Source: a virus. Taken from it: a stretch of DNA of 64,000 bases. Below, in pieces: positions 32,066-40,539 of the stretch (positions within the stretch are counted from its first letter, which is position 1; every line of letters begins with the position of its first letter). The stretch lies in IMG/VR virus record IMGVR_UViG_3300027749_002876, positions 248,001 through 312,000 of that record; one strand, written 5' to 3'. The notes beneath the pieces are model-generated. The model made no database searches. It had not been told where the DNA came from and was given only the letters and a program-made list of their open reading frames with translations. Both the position numbers and the translations under genes were made by a program.

Positions 32066-32670
32066 TTTTTATTAAACAATAAACTAGAAGCGATTATCAT
32101 CGCTGTTTGTGCGGCTTCTACATCTGTGGGCTGTTCTTTCCAACCTACACTAATCTGTCCAATGAACACGCCGGGTTCAGCTGGTACGCTAATACGACAC
32201 ATATAGTTTACACCGTATTCTTTGTATACAAAGCCAATAAGACTTTGTGGTTTTGAATATGGACTACAAGGAATCTTACCTGACATTAAACCAATGACAT
32301 CATTGTTGTTGTCATAGTTTTTACTAAATAATCCAACTTCTAACCCGTCATTTCTTTTATCTCTACCACCATTGCGTGTAGCTAAGTAAACAACTTTTCG
32401 TGTGTTAATTAATGTGTTGACTTCAAGAAAGGCAACCATTTCTACTTCAGTATTTTTTAATAAGAAATTGTATGCCTCATCATACTTACCGTTCATTTTA
32501 GGTAATGCTTGCTGGGCACGATAACTTGCTAAAAAGGCATCTTTTTCCGTATAAACTATCCAACCACCAAAGCCTAGTATACAGAGAAACACAACGGTAA
32601 ATAGGCGAAATGGACTTTCGCCTATATAGGTTAATAAACTAAAGAGAAAATCTTTAAGTTTGTCCACCAA
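32062..32670 (-). CDS. t: holin T-like protein
   Basis: The 202-residue protein has the layout of T4 holin T (218 residues): cytoplasmic amphipathic N-terminus, one membrane segment at about 22-40, and a soluble periplasmic domain. After the membrane segment comes YTEKDAFLASYRAQQ, and the C-terminus has VNYMCRISVPAEPGVFIGQI followed by a helical AAQTAMIIASSLLF, matching the T4 pattern. Holin T forms holes that release endolysin, and its periplasmic domain receives lysis-inhibition signals in T4. It is embedded between racemase and symporter genes. Confidence 0.8.
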   Translation of the reverse strand: MVDKLKDFLFSLLTYIGESPFRLFTVVFLCILGFGGWIVYTEKDAFLASYRAQQALPKMNGKYDEAYNFLLKNTEVEMVAFLEVNTLINTRKVVYLATRNGGRDKRNDGLEVGLFSKNYDNNNDVIGLMSGKIPCSPYSKPQSLIGFVYKEYGVNYMCRISVPAEPGVFIGQISVGWKEQPTDVEAAQTAMIIASSLLFNKK

Positions 32671-33928
32671 TAGCTACCTCTTTGTCACAGACAAAAGCTG
32701 TTACTGCTACGTTACCATGTACGTGACTTGCTGTGCGGATCATATCCATTAATGGATCAACCGCAATTAGTAATACTAATACAGCCTCACTTGGTAGTTT
32801 TAGTAAGTCACAAACAACTGCTACTGTAGCAACTGTAAGAATACCAGTTGTTCCTGCACTTGCTAATCCAGCTAAGATACTACCAAATAACACAACTAAT
32901 AAACCAGTTACTCCCATAGGTGCACCGTAGATGTTGGCAATAAACACTGTAGCAATTGCGTAGTATACAATACTACCAATACGGTTAACTGTGAAACTTA
33001 GTGGTACGGTTAGTTCTACACCAGTTCTATCAAAATGTAATTTGTGTAGTGATTCTTGTGCATAGGGTATACATGCTAGACTACTACGTGAACTAACAGC
33101 AACAATCAATGTTTCTTTAGTCTCACGAATAACAGTCATTAGGCTCAATCCTGAACGTTGCCAAATAACAATAGTGCCAGCAATAACAACAAGTAATCCA
33201 CCAATGGCCTGTTGCATGATAAACTCAACCATGGTTAAGAAAATACCAACTCCAACCTTACCAACTTGGCTACTAATCATTGCCAATAATGCAAACGGTA
33301 GAAAGTAGTTTAAGAATTTAAAAATACTGATACTAGCCTGTTGTACGCTCTTTAGTATATCCACTAGCATTTCTTGACCAGTCGTTTTTAAGTTACCTAA
33401 TGCAATACCAAAGATTAAACAGAAGATAACAATCTTTAAGCTTTCGCCGGCGGCTAGTGTATTAAAAATATTTTCTGGAATAAACTTCTGTGCCATCTGC
33501 ATTGGGTCAACGTGTGGTGCAACAGGCATTGGTTCTTTTAGAGTAATGTTGAGATCGCTTCCAGATTCTTTATCGTTAACAATTGCACCAAGTTGTGCTT
33601 GTTTTGCAGGAGTCATTTCGCTGCCGGTCAATGCAACAGTACCAACACCAATTACTGCAGCCAAGAACATACTACCAACAAAACCAATGATAATTTTGCG
33701 TATCATTGCGGCACTGCCTTCTTTTTGTAGTAAACTGATAACACCAACCAAAATAGTTGCAAGTAAGAAAGGTATTACCACAACTTTAAGCAAGCTGATG
33801 TAAATTCCACCAACACTTTCAAAATTCATACTTTGTGCAGGTGCATATACTCCTGCCAATACTCCAAGTATAATTGAACTTAAAATAGTCCACGGACTAG
33901 ATAAGAAGTTTTTTAAATTAAATTTCAT
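32654..33928 (-). CDS. dicarboxylate/amino-acid:cation symporter (DAACS)
   Basis: 424-residue SLC1/GltP-type transporter with about eight membrane segments, the Ser-rich SSRSSLACIPYA of hairpin 1 (about residues 278-289), hairpin 2 ASAGTTGILT and DMIRTASHVHGN in the last segment. It would import glutamate, aspartate or dicarboxylates with H+ or Na+. The usual NMDGT motif is replaced by NRIGS and the RTxxNVxGD end is altered, so ion coupling or substrate may differ. It overlaps the holin gene by 17 bases. Phage-borne transporters of this class are rare. Confidence 0.9.
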   Translation of the reverse strand: MKFNLKNFLSSPWTILSSIILGVLAGVYAPAQSMNFESVGGIYISLLKVVVIPFLLATILVGVISLLQKEGSAAMIRKIIIGFVGSMFLAAVIGVGTVALTGSEMTPAKQAQLGAIVNDKESGSDLNITLKEPMPVAPHVDPMQMAQKFIPENIFNTLAAGESLKIVIFCLIFGIALGNLKTTGQEMLVDILKSVQQASISIFKFLNYFLPFALLAMISSQVGKVGVGIFLTMVEFIMQQAIGGLLVVIAGTIVIWQRSGLSLMTVIRETKETLIVAVSSRSSLACIPYAQESLHKLHFDRTGVELTVPLSFTVNRIGSIVYYAIATVFIANIYGAPMGVTGLLVVLFGSILAGLASAGTTGILTVATVAVVCDLLKLPSEAVLVLLIAVDPLMDMIRTASHVHGNVAVTAFVCDKEVAIGGQT

Positions 33929-33940
33929 TTTATTTCCTAA

Positions 33941-34759
33941 TTATTTCTTTTCAGCTTTGTATCGTTCCATTAACTTTTTAGTGTCAATGTTGTTGTATTC
34001 ATTTTTAATAACGTAATTAATAATGCTTAACAATTGCAGTGATTTAGGATTTACTGCGATAGCAATATTATCAACACTGTCACTGATTGTGATACTCTTT
34101 GTGCTAATTGCGGCTTCTGGTTTTTCAAAAGCGATTTTCTTAATCTCAAATTCATCACGATAAGCGGCTGCGATATCACCACGTGTAACTTTGTCAATAA
34201 TCACATCCCATTTATCTTCCGGGAGAAATACAGCATTAGGGAAATTAGTACGTGCAAATGTGTCATAGCTTGAGTTGCGAATGAAACTTATTTTACCATT
34301 GAAATTTCTAATCACTTGATATACTTCACGACCCTGACTGTTTTGGCTTAACCATAAACGATTGATAACTAAACTTTGTCTAAGTTTAATATAAGGATCA
34401 CTGAATCTAACTACTTGTAGTCTGGGCCCAGTTACAGATAATTTACTAACTGCAACGTCGGCACGACCATCTCTTACTTGCTCAACGACTTCGGCAAAAC
34501 TTTCTGCATCTCGTCTAAACTGTACTGGAACTCCAAGCATTACGCCAATTCTCCGTGCAATTTCAACGTCAAGACCATGTATATCATCCTCGCCCCCACT
34601 GAAGAAGGGAGGGTTATCTTTTTTGGTCATTGCCACAATAAGAACGTTTGCTTTCTTAATTGCGGCAATATCATTGGGTAGTGGTACGGTACTAGTTGGT
34701 AATTGTGCGTGGACAACTGAACTAAACAATACACATAATAATAGTAGTAGTTTTTTCAT
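33941..34759 (-). CDS. periplasmic amino-acid-binding protein, SBP family 3
   Basis: 272 residues with signal peptide MKKLLLLLCVLFSSVVHA cleaved after AHA-like residues. The mature part has the SBP_bac_3 pattern: PPFFSGGEDDIHGLDVEIAR (about 52-71), then ADVAVSKLSVTGPR and VVRFSDPYIK. Such proteins capture glutamate, aspartate or similar amino acids for ABC importers, but no ABC genes are here. It could sequester amino acids, feed a host ABC system or assist the neighbouring symporter. A CATAAATA ends 7 bases before the ATG with no ribosome site. Confidence 0.88.
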   Translation of the reverse strand: MKKLLLLLCVLFSSVVHAQLPTSTVPLPNDIAAIKKANVLIVAMTKKDNPPFFSGGEDDIHGLDVEIARRIGVMLGVPVQFRRDAESFAEVVEQVRDGRADVAVSKLSVTGPRLQVVRFSDPYIKLRQSLVINRLWLSQNSQGREVYQVIRNFNGKISFIRNSSYDTFARTNFPNAVFLPEDKWDVIIDKVTRGDIAAAYRDEFEIKKIAFEKPEAAISTKSITISDSVDNIAIAVNPKSLQLLSIINYVIKNEYNNIDTKKLMERYKAEKK

Positions 34760-34766
34760 AGTGTTG

Positions 34767-34774
34767 TATTTATG
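34767..34774 (-). promoter_or_regulatory. late-promoter-like CATAAATA abutting SBP start
   Basis: Ends 7 bases before the ATG at 34759, giving a predicted leader of about 2 bases. One mismatch to the late consensus. Confidence 0.45.
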
Positions 34775-34801
34775 CTATGAAAATACTAACTTAGCTAAAA
34801 T

Positions 34802-35422
34802 CTACTTATTTGCTAACGGATTGTCCATAGCTTTTTGTATTTTGTTATCAACTTCTCTTTTTAGTGTCTCTACTTCACGGTTAATTTCTCTACGTGCCGC
34901 AGTAAATTCACTGTTAATTTCTTTACGGGTTGATTCCATATCCTTGCGAATTGTGTTAGCTTCGTTTCTAGCTCTTTCTAAGTCTTCACGAACGGCCTTA
35001 CGCATATCACGCATTTCGCTTTCAGTTTCACGCTGTGCGTTCTTAACACTACGTTCTACTTGTTCTGTGACAGTTTCATTACGGCGAATATCATTCTTTA
35101 AGTCAGTTTTGATATCACGGGTGTAATCAGCACCTTTTTGACTGTTTTCCTCAATGACAGCTAATCGCTTATCAAATCCACTCAAGTCTGGTGCACTGTA
35201 TTCAGCTATCTTTTTCTTCATACCCACATAGTCTTTATACACTTCAAAGGCTCCGTATAATCCACCTAGCGTAGATGACACGATTGTGGCTGCTACCATA
35301 AGTTTAGCTGGGGTAAATTCATACCCACCAATACTGATAACAGTATCTTTACTAGCATACTTTTTTGCGGCTGCTTCAAGTTCATCAACTTTTGCGTTTA
35401 CGTCTTTTATTTCTTCTGTCAT
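34802..35422 (-). CDS. membrane-anchored coiled-coil protein, 206 aa
   Basis: A short charged N-terminus is followed by one hydrophobic segment at about 35-55 (PAKLMVAATIVSSTLGGLYG) and then a very long Arg/Glu-rich coiled coil to the C-terminus. A TM-then-coil organisation suggests a periplasmic or membrane-linked rod. No family is recognised. The strong ribosome site TAGGAGAAAAA precedes the ATG. It is followed by genes for secreted proteins, so it might help assemble or anchor them. Confidence 0.65.
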   Translation of the reverse strand: MTEEIKDVNAKVDELEAAAKKYASKDTVISIGGYEFTPAKLMVAATIVSSTLGGLYGAFEVYKDYVGMKKKIAEYSAPDLSGFDKRLAVIEENSQKGADYTRDIKTDLKNDIRRNETVTEQVERSVKNAQRETESEMRDMRKAVREDLERARNEANTIRKDMESTRKEINSEFTAARREINREVETLKREVDNKIQKAMDNPLANK

Positions 35423-35437
35423 TTTTTTCTCCTAAGT

Positions 35438-35626
35438 TTAATTCCAGCCCTGTGGCCATTTTGAATTGTTTGTTTTTTGGTCAGCCAACATTCTGATCCA
35501 TTCTTTACGCACAGCAAGATCATGCTTCATACGTTCTAATTGATCTAGTGAGTTATCACTATAAAAGATATAGTAAAATGGAATACCAAATCCAAAACCC
35601 AACATAAAATAAGCAATGTAGTCCAT
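35438..35626 (-). CDS. small membrane protein, 62 aa
   Basis: An N-terminal hydrophobic segment YIAYFMLGFGFGIPFYYIFY (residues 3-22) is followed by an acidic/basic helical tail LDQLERMKHDLAVRKEWIRM. A TAGGAAAT ribosome site is present. It lies between the 823-residue secreted protein gene and the coiled-coil membrane protein gene. Function unknown. Confidence 0.6.
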   Translation of the reverse strand: MDYIAYFMLGFGFGIPFYYIFYSDNSLDQLERMKHDLAVRKEWIRMLADQKTNNSKWPQGWN

Positions 35627-35627
35627 A

Positions 35628-38099
35628 TTAATTTCCTAACTTATATTGTTGGTTAACCATTTCTTGATGTTTGGTATCACTACCACCAGTCAACCCACGT
35701 AGTAATCTAACATTGTCAACTGTTTGTTGATTCTTATATACTTCTTTTATTTCATAAAATGATGCATCTTTTAAAACAAAAGAATAAGCATTGAATCCAG
35801 TAGGTACACTAGCTATTAATGCAATGTCAATATTACCTGCTAATTCATTTGGCAACACATTTCTATTCACTGAGCTTGTGGGTTGAGTTATATTGTTTTG
35901 CATTAACTCAAATCGTTGTTGCATTATTATTTCTGATAATGGATTACCTGCTTTACCTATTCCACTAAAACTAGACATTTGATACTGATGTGTTTCAACT
36001 TCATATTGTATTGAATCTAATTTAGGTTGATATATTGGTGCTTGCTGTGGTAACATTGACACAGTACCAGAACTAGACAGTACTACAGGATTATAAGCAA
36101 ACAAATTACGGGTAACTACTATACCGGTGCCACTATTAGATTGTTGCTGAGTTTCAACCTCTAGTGTGGTAGGTGGTTTTAATATAACAACTTGTGTTGA
36201 TTGCGTTTCTTGTTGTAGTACTGGAGGGATATACACAAACTGCGGAGTTTGTATTACATTGATAGAATGTGATAATGCTTGTTGTGAATCCTGTTGTTGT
36301 ACTTGAGGACCTGCTCTACTTCCCTGTTGTTGTGTTTGCATACTATTTTGCGTAGTTTGTTGTTGATTAAATTGTGTTGATGATTGTATACTCGTTTGTG
36401 TTGATTGACTAGCAAATGTAGCGGATGTAGTTGCGCTACTAGCACTCATATCTTGGTTCATACTAACTAAAGCGTTACTAGTAGCTTGTGAACTTTGCAT
36501 TGTATTTTCTAATGTTTTTGCGGCATTAGATACTGCGACATTTTGTGTAGCTTTATCTTTATCTTGTGAAGATTTAACGACACTCATTGCTAACTTACTA
36601 GGGCCAGCGCCGCCACCTGATTGTTGTTGATTTGATGATCCGGATGCTTGAGTTTGTGCTGGACCACCTGCAGGTCCGGGTGATCCTGTTGGTGCAGGTT
36701 GTGATGGATCTGATTGTGCCACTGCTGTTTGCTGATTTGAATCTTGTGGTGGACTTGATTGTTGCTGTTGTTGCTGTTGCGATTGTTGTTGAGTTTGTTC
36801 TGGTTGTGTATTACCCTGATTTTGATCTAGTTGTCCAGTATTAGCAGACATTGAGGTTCCACCTGAGGATACAATAGCACCTGAGGCACTAGCAACTGTT
36901 GATCCTAATAACATATTCTTAGCAAACGCAACAGCATATCCAGAACACGATGCATTATACAATGGATTAGATACACACGGATCTGCTGTATAGACTAAAC
37001 TTGCTGAAAAATTACCTACAGATGATCCTGTACCTGAAGTGTTGCCAGTAAGGCTTACTCTGCCTAACGATATTTGATTCAAACTAGTTGGCAACAAATA
37101 CTGTCCACTTACTGATCCACTAGTTCCATCACCGGATAATGTATTACTTTTTGAATATATTGTTTGATTATTACTATTAGTAAGTCGTGCCGTAGCACTT
37201 ACTTGGGCTGGAATATTCATATACCAACTACAAGAACCATCTTGGTTAGTAGCTGTACAACCGTACCAACTTTGTCCTACATTGTAATCAAAACCATAAT
37301 TAAAGCCGTGTACAGTAGCACCAATACCGCCGTTCTTTAATGCTGTATTGATAGCAAATGATTGATTTACAGCACTACCCCATACATTACTATTGAAAAG
37401 ATTGTCACCGGTCGCAACTGTACTAAACTTAGGACAAGTTGTACTATAAGCAGGATTGAGGGCACATGGATCAACACGATATTTTAAACTGAAGCTGACA
37501 TTATAAATTTCAGGACCATAGTTTCCAGCCCAGAAGTTTGTATCTCTACCTACAAATCCTACTTGTGCGTTAGTATAATTTGATGCGGCAACTGGGTTAG
37601 CAAATGTTTCACTGAAGTTAAAGTTAGTCCAGTTATATTTTCTATTGGTTTGGTTTGTATAATCATAGTTAGCCATTAGACCCGAACTGCCATATAACTT
37701 AACATAAGCGGCTAGGTAATCTTGTTGGCCGTTATCCCACCCATTGCCGTTCTTGGCTGTAAACCCAAAGTTGAATCCACTAAGTTGTACACCATTACCG
37801 CCGGCAGCCAATGCTTTGTTTATGTTAACCACTTGATTTAAATCTACTTGGCCATAAGAATAGTTAATATATCCTCCGGGTCTAACACTGGGGTTTGGCC
37901 CGCAATTGCCTGCACCACCGGCACCAAAACATACTTGATTAACATAGACGCCATTATTCCAAGTGCTGGTTGTATCCGTAGCAGAATTACCGTAATTTAT
38001 TAAATTACCGGTAGTACTATCTACTTGACTATTACTTGAAAGCGTTATGAATGAGAACGCCAAGCAAAGCGCCAAAGCCAACTTTCTTGTAAGTGTCAT
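35628..38099 (-). CDS. large secreted protein with Gln-rich region, 823 aa
   Basis: A Sec signal peptide (LALALCLAFSFITLSSNS, cleavage near residue 26) is followed by two repeated beta-rich domains. Each contains GFNFGF/GFNYGFDYNVG and ends in a Cys pair segment (DPCALNPAYSTTC and DPCVSNPLYNASC), so the domain is duplicated, with a third short Cys segment. The middle (about 410-650) is a Gln/Ser/Thr-rich low-complexity tract. The C-terminus is more globular. It is secreted to the periplasm or beyond. The start overlaps the Asn-rich gene by 68 bases and has a GGAAG ribosome site. Function unknown. Confidence 0.75.
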   Translation of the reverse strand: MTLTRKLALALCLAFSFITLSSNSQVDSTTGNLINYGNSATDTTSTWNNGVYVNQVCFGAGGAGNCGPNPSVRPGGYINYSYGQVDLNQVVNINKALAAGGNGVQLSGFNFGFTAKNGNGWDNGQQDYLAAYVKLYGSSGLMANYDYTNQTNRKYNWTNFNFSETFANPVAASNYTNAQVGFVGRDTNFWAGNYGPEIYNVSFSLKYRVDPCALNPAYSTTCPKFSTVATGDNLFNSNVWGSAVNQSFAINTALKNGGIGATVHGFNYGFDYNVGQSWYGCTATNQDGSCSWYMNIPAQVSATARLTNSNNQTIYSKSNTLSGDGTSGSVSGQYLLPTSLNQISLGRVSLTGNTSGTGSSVGNFSASLVYTADPCVSNPLYNASCSGYAVAFAKNMLLGSTVASASGAIVSSGGTSMSANTGQLDQNQGNTQPEQTQQQSQQQQQQQSSPPQDSNQQTAVAQSDPSQPAPTGSPGPAGGPAQTQASGSSNQQQSGGGAGPSKLAMSVVKSSQDKDKATQNVAVSNAAKTLENTMQSSQATSNALVSMNQDMSASSATTSATFASQSTQTSIQSSTQFNQQQTTQNSMQTQQQGSRAGPQVQQQDSQQALSHSINVIQTPQFVYIPPVLQQETQSTQVVILKPPTTLEVETQQQSNSGTGIVVTRNLFAYNPVVLSSSGTVSMLPQQAPIYQPKLDSIQYEVETHQYQMSSFSGIGKAGNPLSEIIMQQRFELMQNNITQPTSSVNRNVLPNELAGNIDIALIASVPTGFNAYSFVLKDASFYEIKEVYKNQQTVDNVRLLRGLTGGSDTKHQEMVNQQYKLGN

Positions 38100-39423
38100 C
38101 TATTTCTTCCTTTTGAAGTTTTGGTAACTTATCTGGATTTGCTTCCCAAGCTGCCTTAGCTTGTTCACCGATCTTACCTTCGTATGGGCAAGGGGTACCT
38201 GCAGCCAACATAGCATCAAATACTCTTCGGTCTTGACACATGGTAGCAACAGCGGCTACTTTCATACCCATGTCATATAGTGTTTTAGATAACTTTAATC
38301 GTTCACAATTTAAATCACGACTAGTACTACCTGCACCAACACCAAATATTTGTGTTTGAATACTACCACTTGTACCAGTACTACATAAATCAGCATTACC
38401 ACCACTCATCATTGCTGGAGCCACCGCAGTTGGTGGAGGTTGAATAACTTTCTGTGTGACCACACTTTCGTTTTTATTAATATTAGTCACTTCACCGCTG
38501 TTAATGTTTTGATTGACATTAGCATTTTGATTAACATTAGTGCTTGTACTAGTATTGTTGTTGTTATTTGTCATAGTACCGTTGTTGGTATTTTGATTAA
38601 TGTTAGTCATTGTACCACTATTGATGTTAGTGTTTGTGTTACTTGTTGTAGCCGTAGTGTTATTGATATTACGGTTAGTCATATCACCGGTATTAACATT
38701 GTTATTAGTATTTGTACTTGTGCTAGTGTTAACATTGTTGTTATTGTTAGTCATTGTACCATATTGATAATTTGTGTTAGTACTTGTGCTAACGTTATTG
38801 TTGTTATTAGTATTAGTGCTTGTGCTAACATTATTGTTATTGTAAGTCATTGTACCACTATTAATATTGTTATTTGTATTAACTGATGTACTTGCTGATG
38901 TACTGTTATTATTATTGTTAAACGTTTGAGTTCCGCTGTTTACATTATTGTTAGTATTAACATTGGTGCTCGAACTAGTGCTGGTATTAACATTGTTATT
39001 GTTGTTGGTCATAGTACCAGTATTAACGTTGTTATTGTTAAACGTTTGTGTTCCACTGTTGACGTTGTTATTATTGTTTGTATAGGTAACACTACCACTC
39101 ATAACGTTGTTATTGTTATTGTTGTTGGTCATTGTGCCACTGTTAACATTGTTATTGTTGTTGGTGTTAGTTGTGCCACCTGTTAAGTTGGTATTATTGT
39201 TATTAGTAATAGTTCCGCTGTTAACATTGTTAGTGTTAACTGTACTTACACTATTACTGGTACTGTTAGTATCAACCAAAGATTTACTATCATAAGTACC
39301 CTGATTAATAACCGTACTTGTTCCGGTAGTTGTTCCACCAGTAGAACCTGATGTAGTAGTAGTTTGTGCTTGCGTAGTGAATGCCATACCCAGCATGGCA
39401 ACTATAGCGAGAATCTTTTTCAT
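38032..39423 (-). CDS. Asn/Thr/Ser-rich repetitive secreted protein
   Basis: 463 residues from the ATG at 39423; the earlier ATG at 39435 is inside the GAGG ribosome region. The signal peptide MKKILAIVAMLGMAFTTQAQ is followed by about 290 residues of degenerate repeats such as NNNNVNSGTMTNNNN, alternating Asn-runs with V-N-S/T-G-T-M-T units. This is like curli-type or prion-like amyloid repeats. The C-terminal domain (about 340-463) has a Cys-containing conserved region MGMKVAAVATMCQDRRVFDAM and AAGTPCPYEGKIG. I suggest an extracellular fibre- or amyloid-forming protein; this is inference. It is coupled to the 823-residue gene. Confidence 0.75.
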   Translation of the reverse strand: MKKILAIVAMLGMAFTTQAQTTTTSGSTGGTTTGTSTVINQGTYDSKSLVDTNSTSNSVSTVNTNNVNSGTITNNNNTNLTGGTTNTNNNNNVNSGTMTNNNNNNNVMSGSVTYTNNNNNVNSGTQTFNNNNVNTGTMTNNNNNVNTSTSSSTNVNTNNNVNSGTQTFNNNNNSTSASTSVNTNNNINSGTMTYNNNNVSTSTNTNNNNNVSTSTNTNYQYGTMTNNNNNVNTSTSTNTNNNVNTGDMTNRNINNTTATTSNTNTNINSGTMTNINQNTNNGTMTNNNNNTSTSTNVNQNANVNQNINSGEVTNINKNESVVTQKVIQPPPTAVAPAMMSGGNADLCSTGTSGSIQTQIFGVGAGSTSRDLNCERLKLSKTLYDMGMKVAAVATMCQDRRVFDAMLAAGTPCPYEGKIGEQAKAAWEANPDKLPKLQKEEIDDTYKKVGFGALLGVLIHNAFK

Positions 39424-39448
39424 TTTTATTATCATCCTCTAGAGATAA

Positions 39449-39456
39449 TATTTATT
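39449..39456 (-). promoter_or_regulatory. late-promoter-like AATAAATA
   Basis: It lies 25 bases before the 39423 ATG with a GAGG ribosome site between. One mismatch to the late consensus. Confidence 0.45.
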
Positions 39457-39494
39457 TGTTTTTTAGTTGAGAAATATCAAGCTTTATTAAATAG

Positions 39495-39515
39495 GAAAGG
39501 CTCTTAGAGCCTTTC
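39495..39515. terminator. terminator hairpin after adhesin copy 6
   Basis: GAAAGGCTC / GAGCCTTTC stem with a 3-base loop. Same GGCTC/GAGCC core as four other terminators in the window; the T-run is modest. Confidence 0.6.
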
Positions 39516-39532
39516 GTTTTGACTTTGATAAA

Positions 39533-40471
39533 TTATATACTATAATTTGAGGCGGCTAGTGCATATCTAGCAGTACCAACACCAGTAACGTCATTAGCAA
39601 CTACACCGGTGTTTGATACTAGGTTAGTTATTGCTGTTACACTTGCAGGTGAAAGTATCCTTCCATATCCAAATATTGCAGTATCTAAACCATAACCTGC
39701 GGCTGCTAGAATATATCTAGCGGTACCAACACCAGATGTATTAGTTGCAACTACACCTGTATTTGATACTTTATTGGTTATTGAAACATTTGGATTTCCA
39801 CCATAACCAAAAATAGCTTTATCTGTGCCATAAGTTGCGGCTGCTAATTGAGTTCTGGCAGTACCAACACCTGCAGTATCAGTAGCAACTACACCGGTAT
39901 TACTTACTAGATTGGTTATTGAAACTGGACCAACTGCGCCGTCTTCTCCAAATCCAAAAATTGCTTTATCTGTACCATAACCTGCGGCTGCTAGTGCATA
40001 TCTAGCAGTACCAACACCGGAAACGTCGGTGGAGACTACACCTGTGTTACTTACTAGGTTAGTTACTGCTGAGTAGGAGTAGGTATATCCATATCCAAAT
40101 ATAGCTTTATCAGTACCATAACCTGCCGCTCCTAGTTGACTTCTAGCAGTCCCTACTCCCGTAGTATCTGTAGCAACTACCCCTGTATTACTTACTAAAT
40201 TGGTCATTGATACAAGTCCGGAGTTGTTAAATCCATATCCAAATAGTGCTTTATCAGTACCATAGCCCGCTGCCGCTAGTTCATCTCTAGCAGTACCGAC
40301 TCCTGTTGTATCGGTTGCAACAACCCCAGTGTTACTTACTAGATTAGTTATTGATATATATGATGGGCTGGAATATCCATATCCAAAGATTGCTTTATAA
40401 GAGGGTGGGGGAGGTGCTGTAATTGCAAATCCACCACTGAAATTTACACCTGAAAAAATTATGTCTGCCAT
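39533..40471 (-). CDS. six-repeat Kelch-like adhesin, copy 6
   Basis: 312 residues, separated by about 9 kb from copy 5. The leader MADIIFSGVNFSGGFA and Pro-rich linker match copy 2, including the downstream sequence AITAPPP. Six repeats are present with a GFGEDGAVGPVS variant. The loop sets do not match any other copy. It sits directly downstream of the tmRNA terminator, with late-like GATAAATA at 40491-40498. Its distance from the array and matching leader suggest transposition-like duplication or recombination within the genome. Confidence 0.75.
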   Translation of the reverse strand: MADIIFSGVNFSGGFAITAPPPPSYKAIFGYGYSSPSYISITNLVSNTGVVATDTTGVGTARDELAAAGYGTDKALFGYGFNNSGLVSMTNLVSNTGVVATDTTGVGTARSQLGAAGYGTDKAIFGYGYTYSYSAVTNLVSNTGVVSTDVSGVGTARYALAAAGYGTDKAIFGFGEDGAVGPVSITNLVSNTGVVATDTAGVGTARTQLAAATYGTDKAIFGYGGNPNVSITNKVSNTGVVATNTSGVGTARYILAAAGYGLDTAIFGYGRILSPASVTAITNLVSNTGVVANDVTGVGTARYALAASNYSI

Positions 40472-40490
40472 ACTATATTATCCTTTAATG

Positions 40491-40498
40491 TATTTATC
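40491..40498 (-). promoter_or_regulatory. late-promoter-like GATAAATA
   Basis: It lies 19 bases before the 40471 ATG, immediately after the tmRNA terminator's T-run. Confidence 0.5.
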
Positions 40499-40502
40499 AA
40501 AA

Positions 40503-40528
40503 AGAATAGGCTCCGAAGAGCCTATTCT
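40503..40528 (-). terminator. strong terminator ending the tmRNA transcript
   Basis: 11-bp perfect stem AGAATAGGCTC / GAGCCTATTCT with a C(UUCG)G tetraloop on the minus strand, followed by TTTTT. It is among the strongest terminators in the window and follows the coding piece of the tmRNA. Confidence 0.95.
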
Positions 40529-40539
40529 GCTATTTTCTG

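Noticed and set aside
38440-39295. Plus-strand reading frames opposite the Asn-rich gene
   Set aside because: They are mirror frames created by the repetitive Asn/Thr codons of the minus-strand gene; they have no ribosome site and biased Val/Ile composition.
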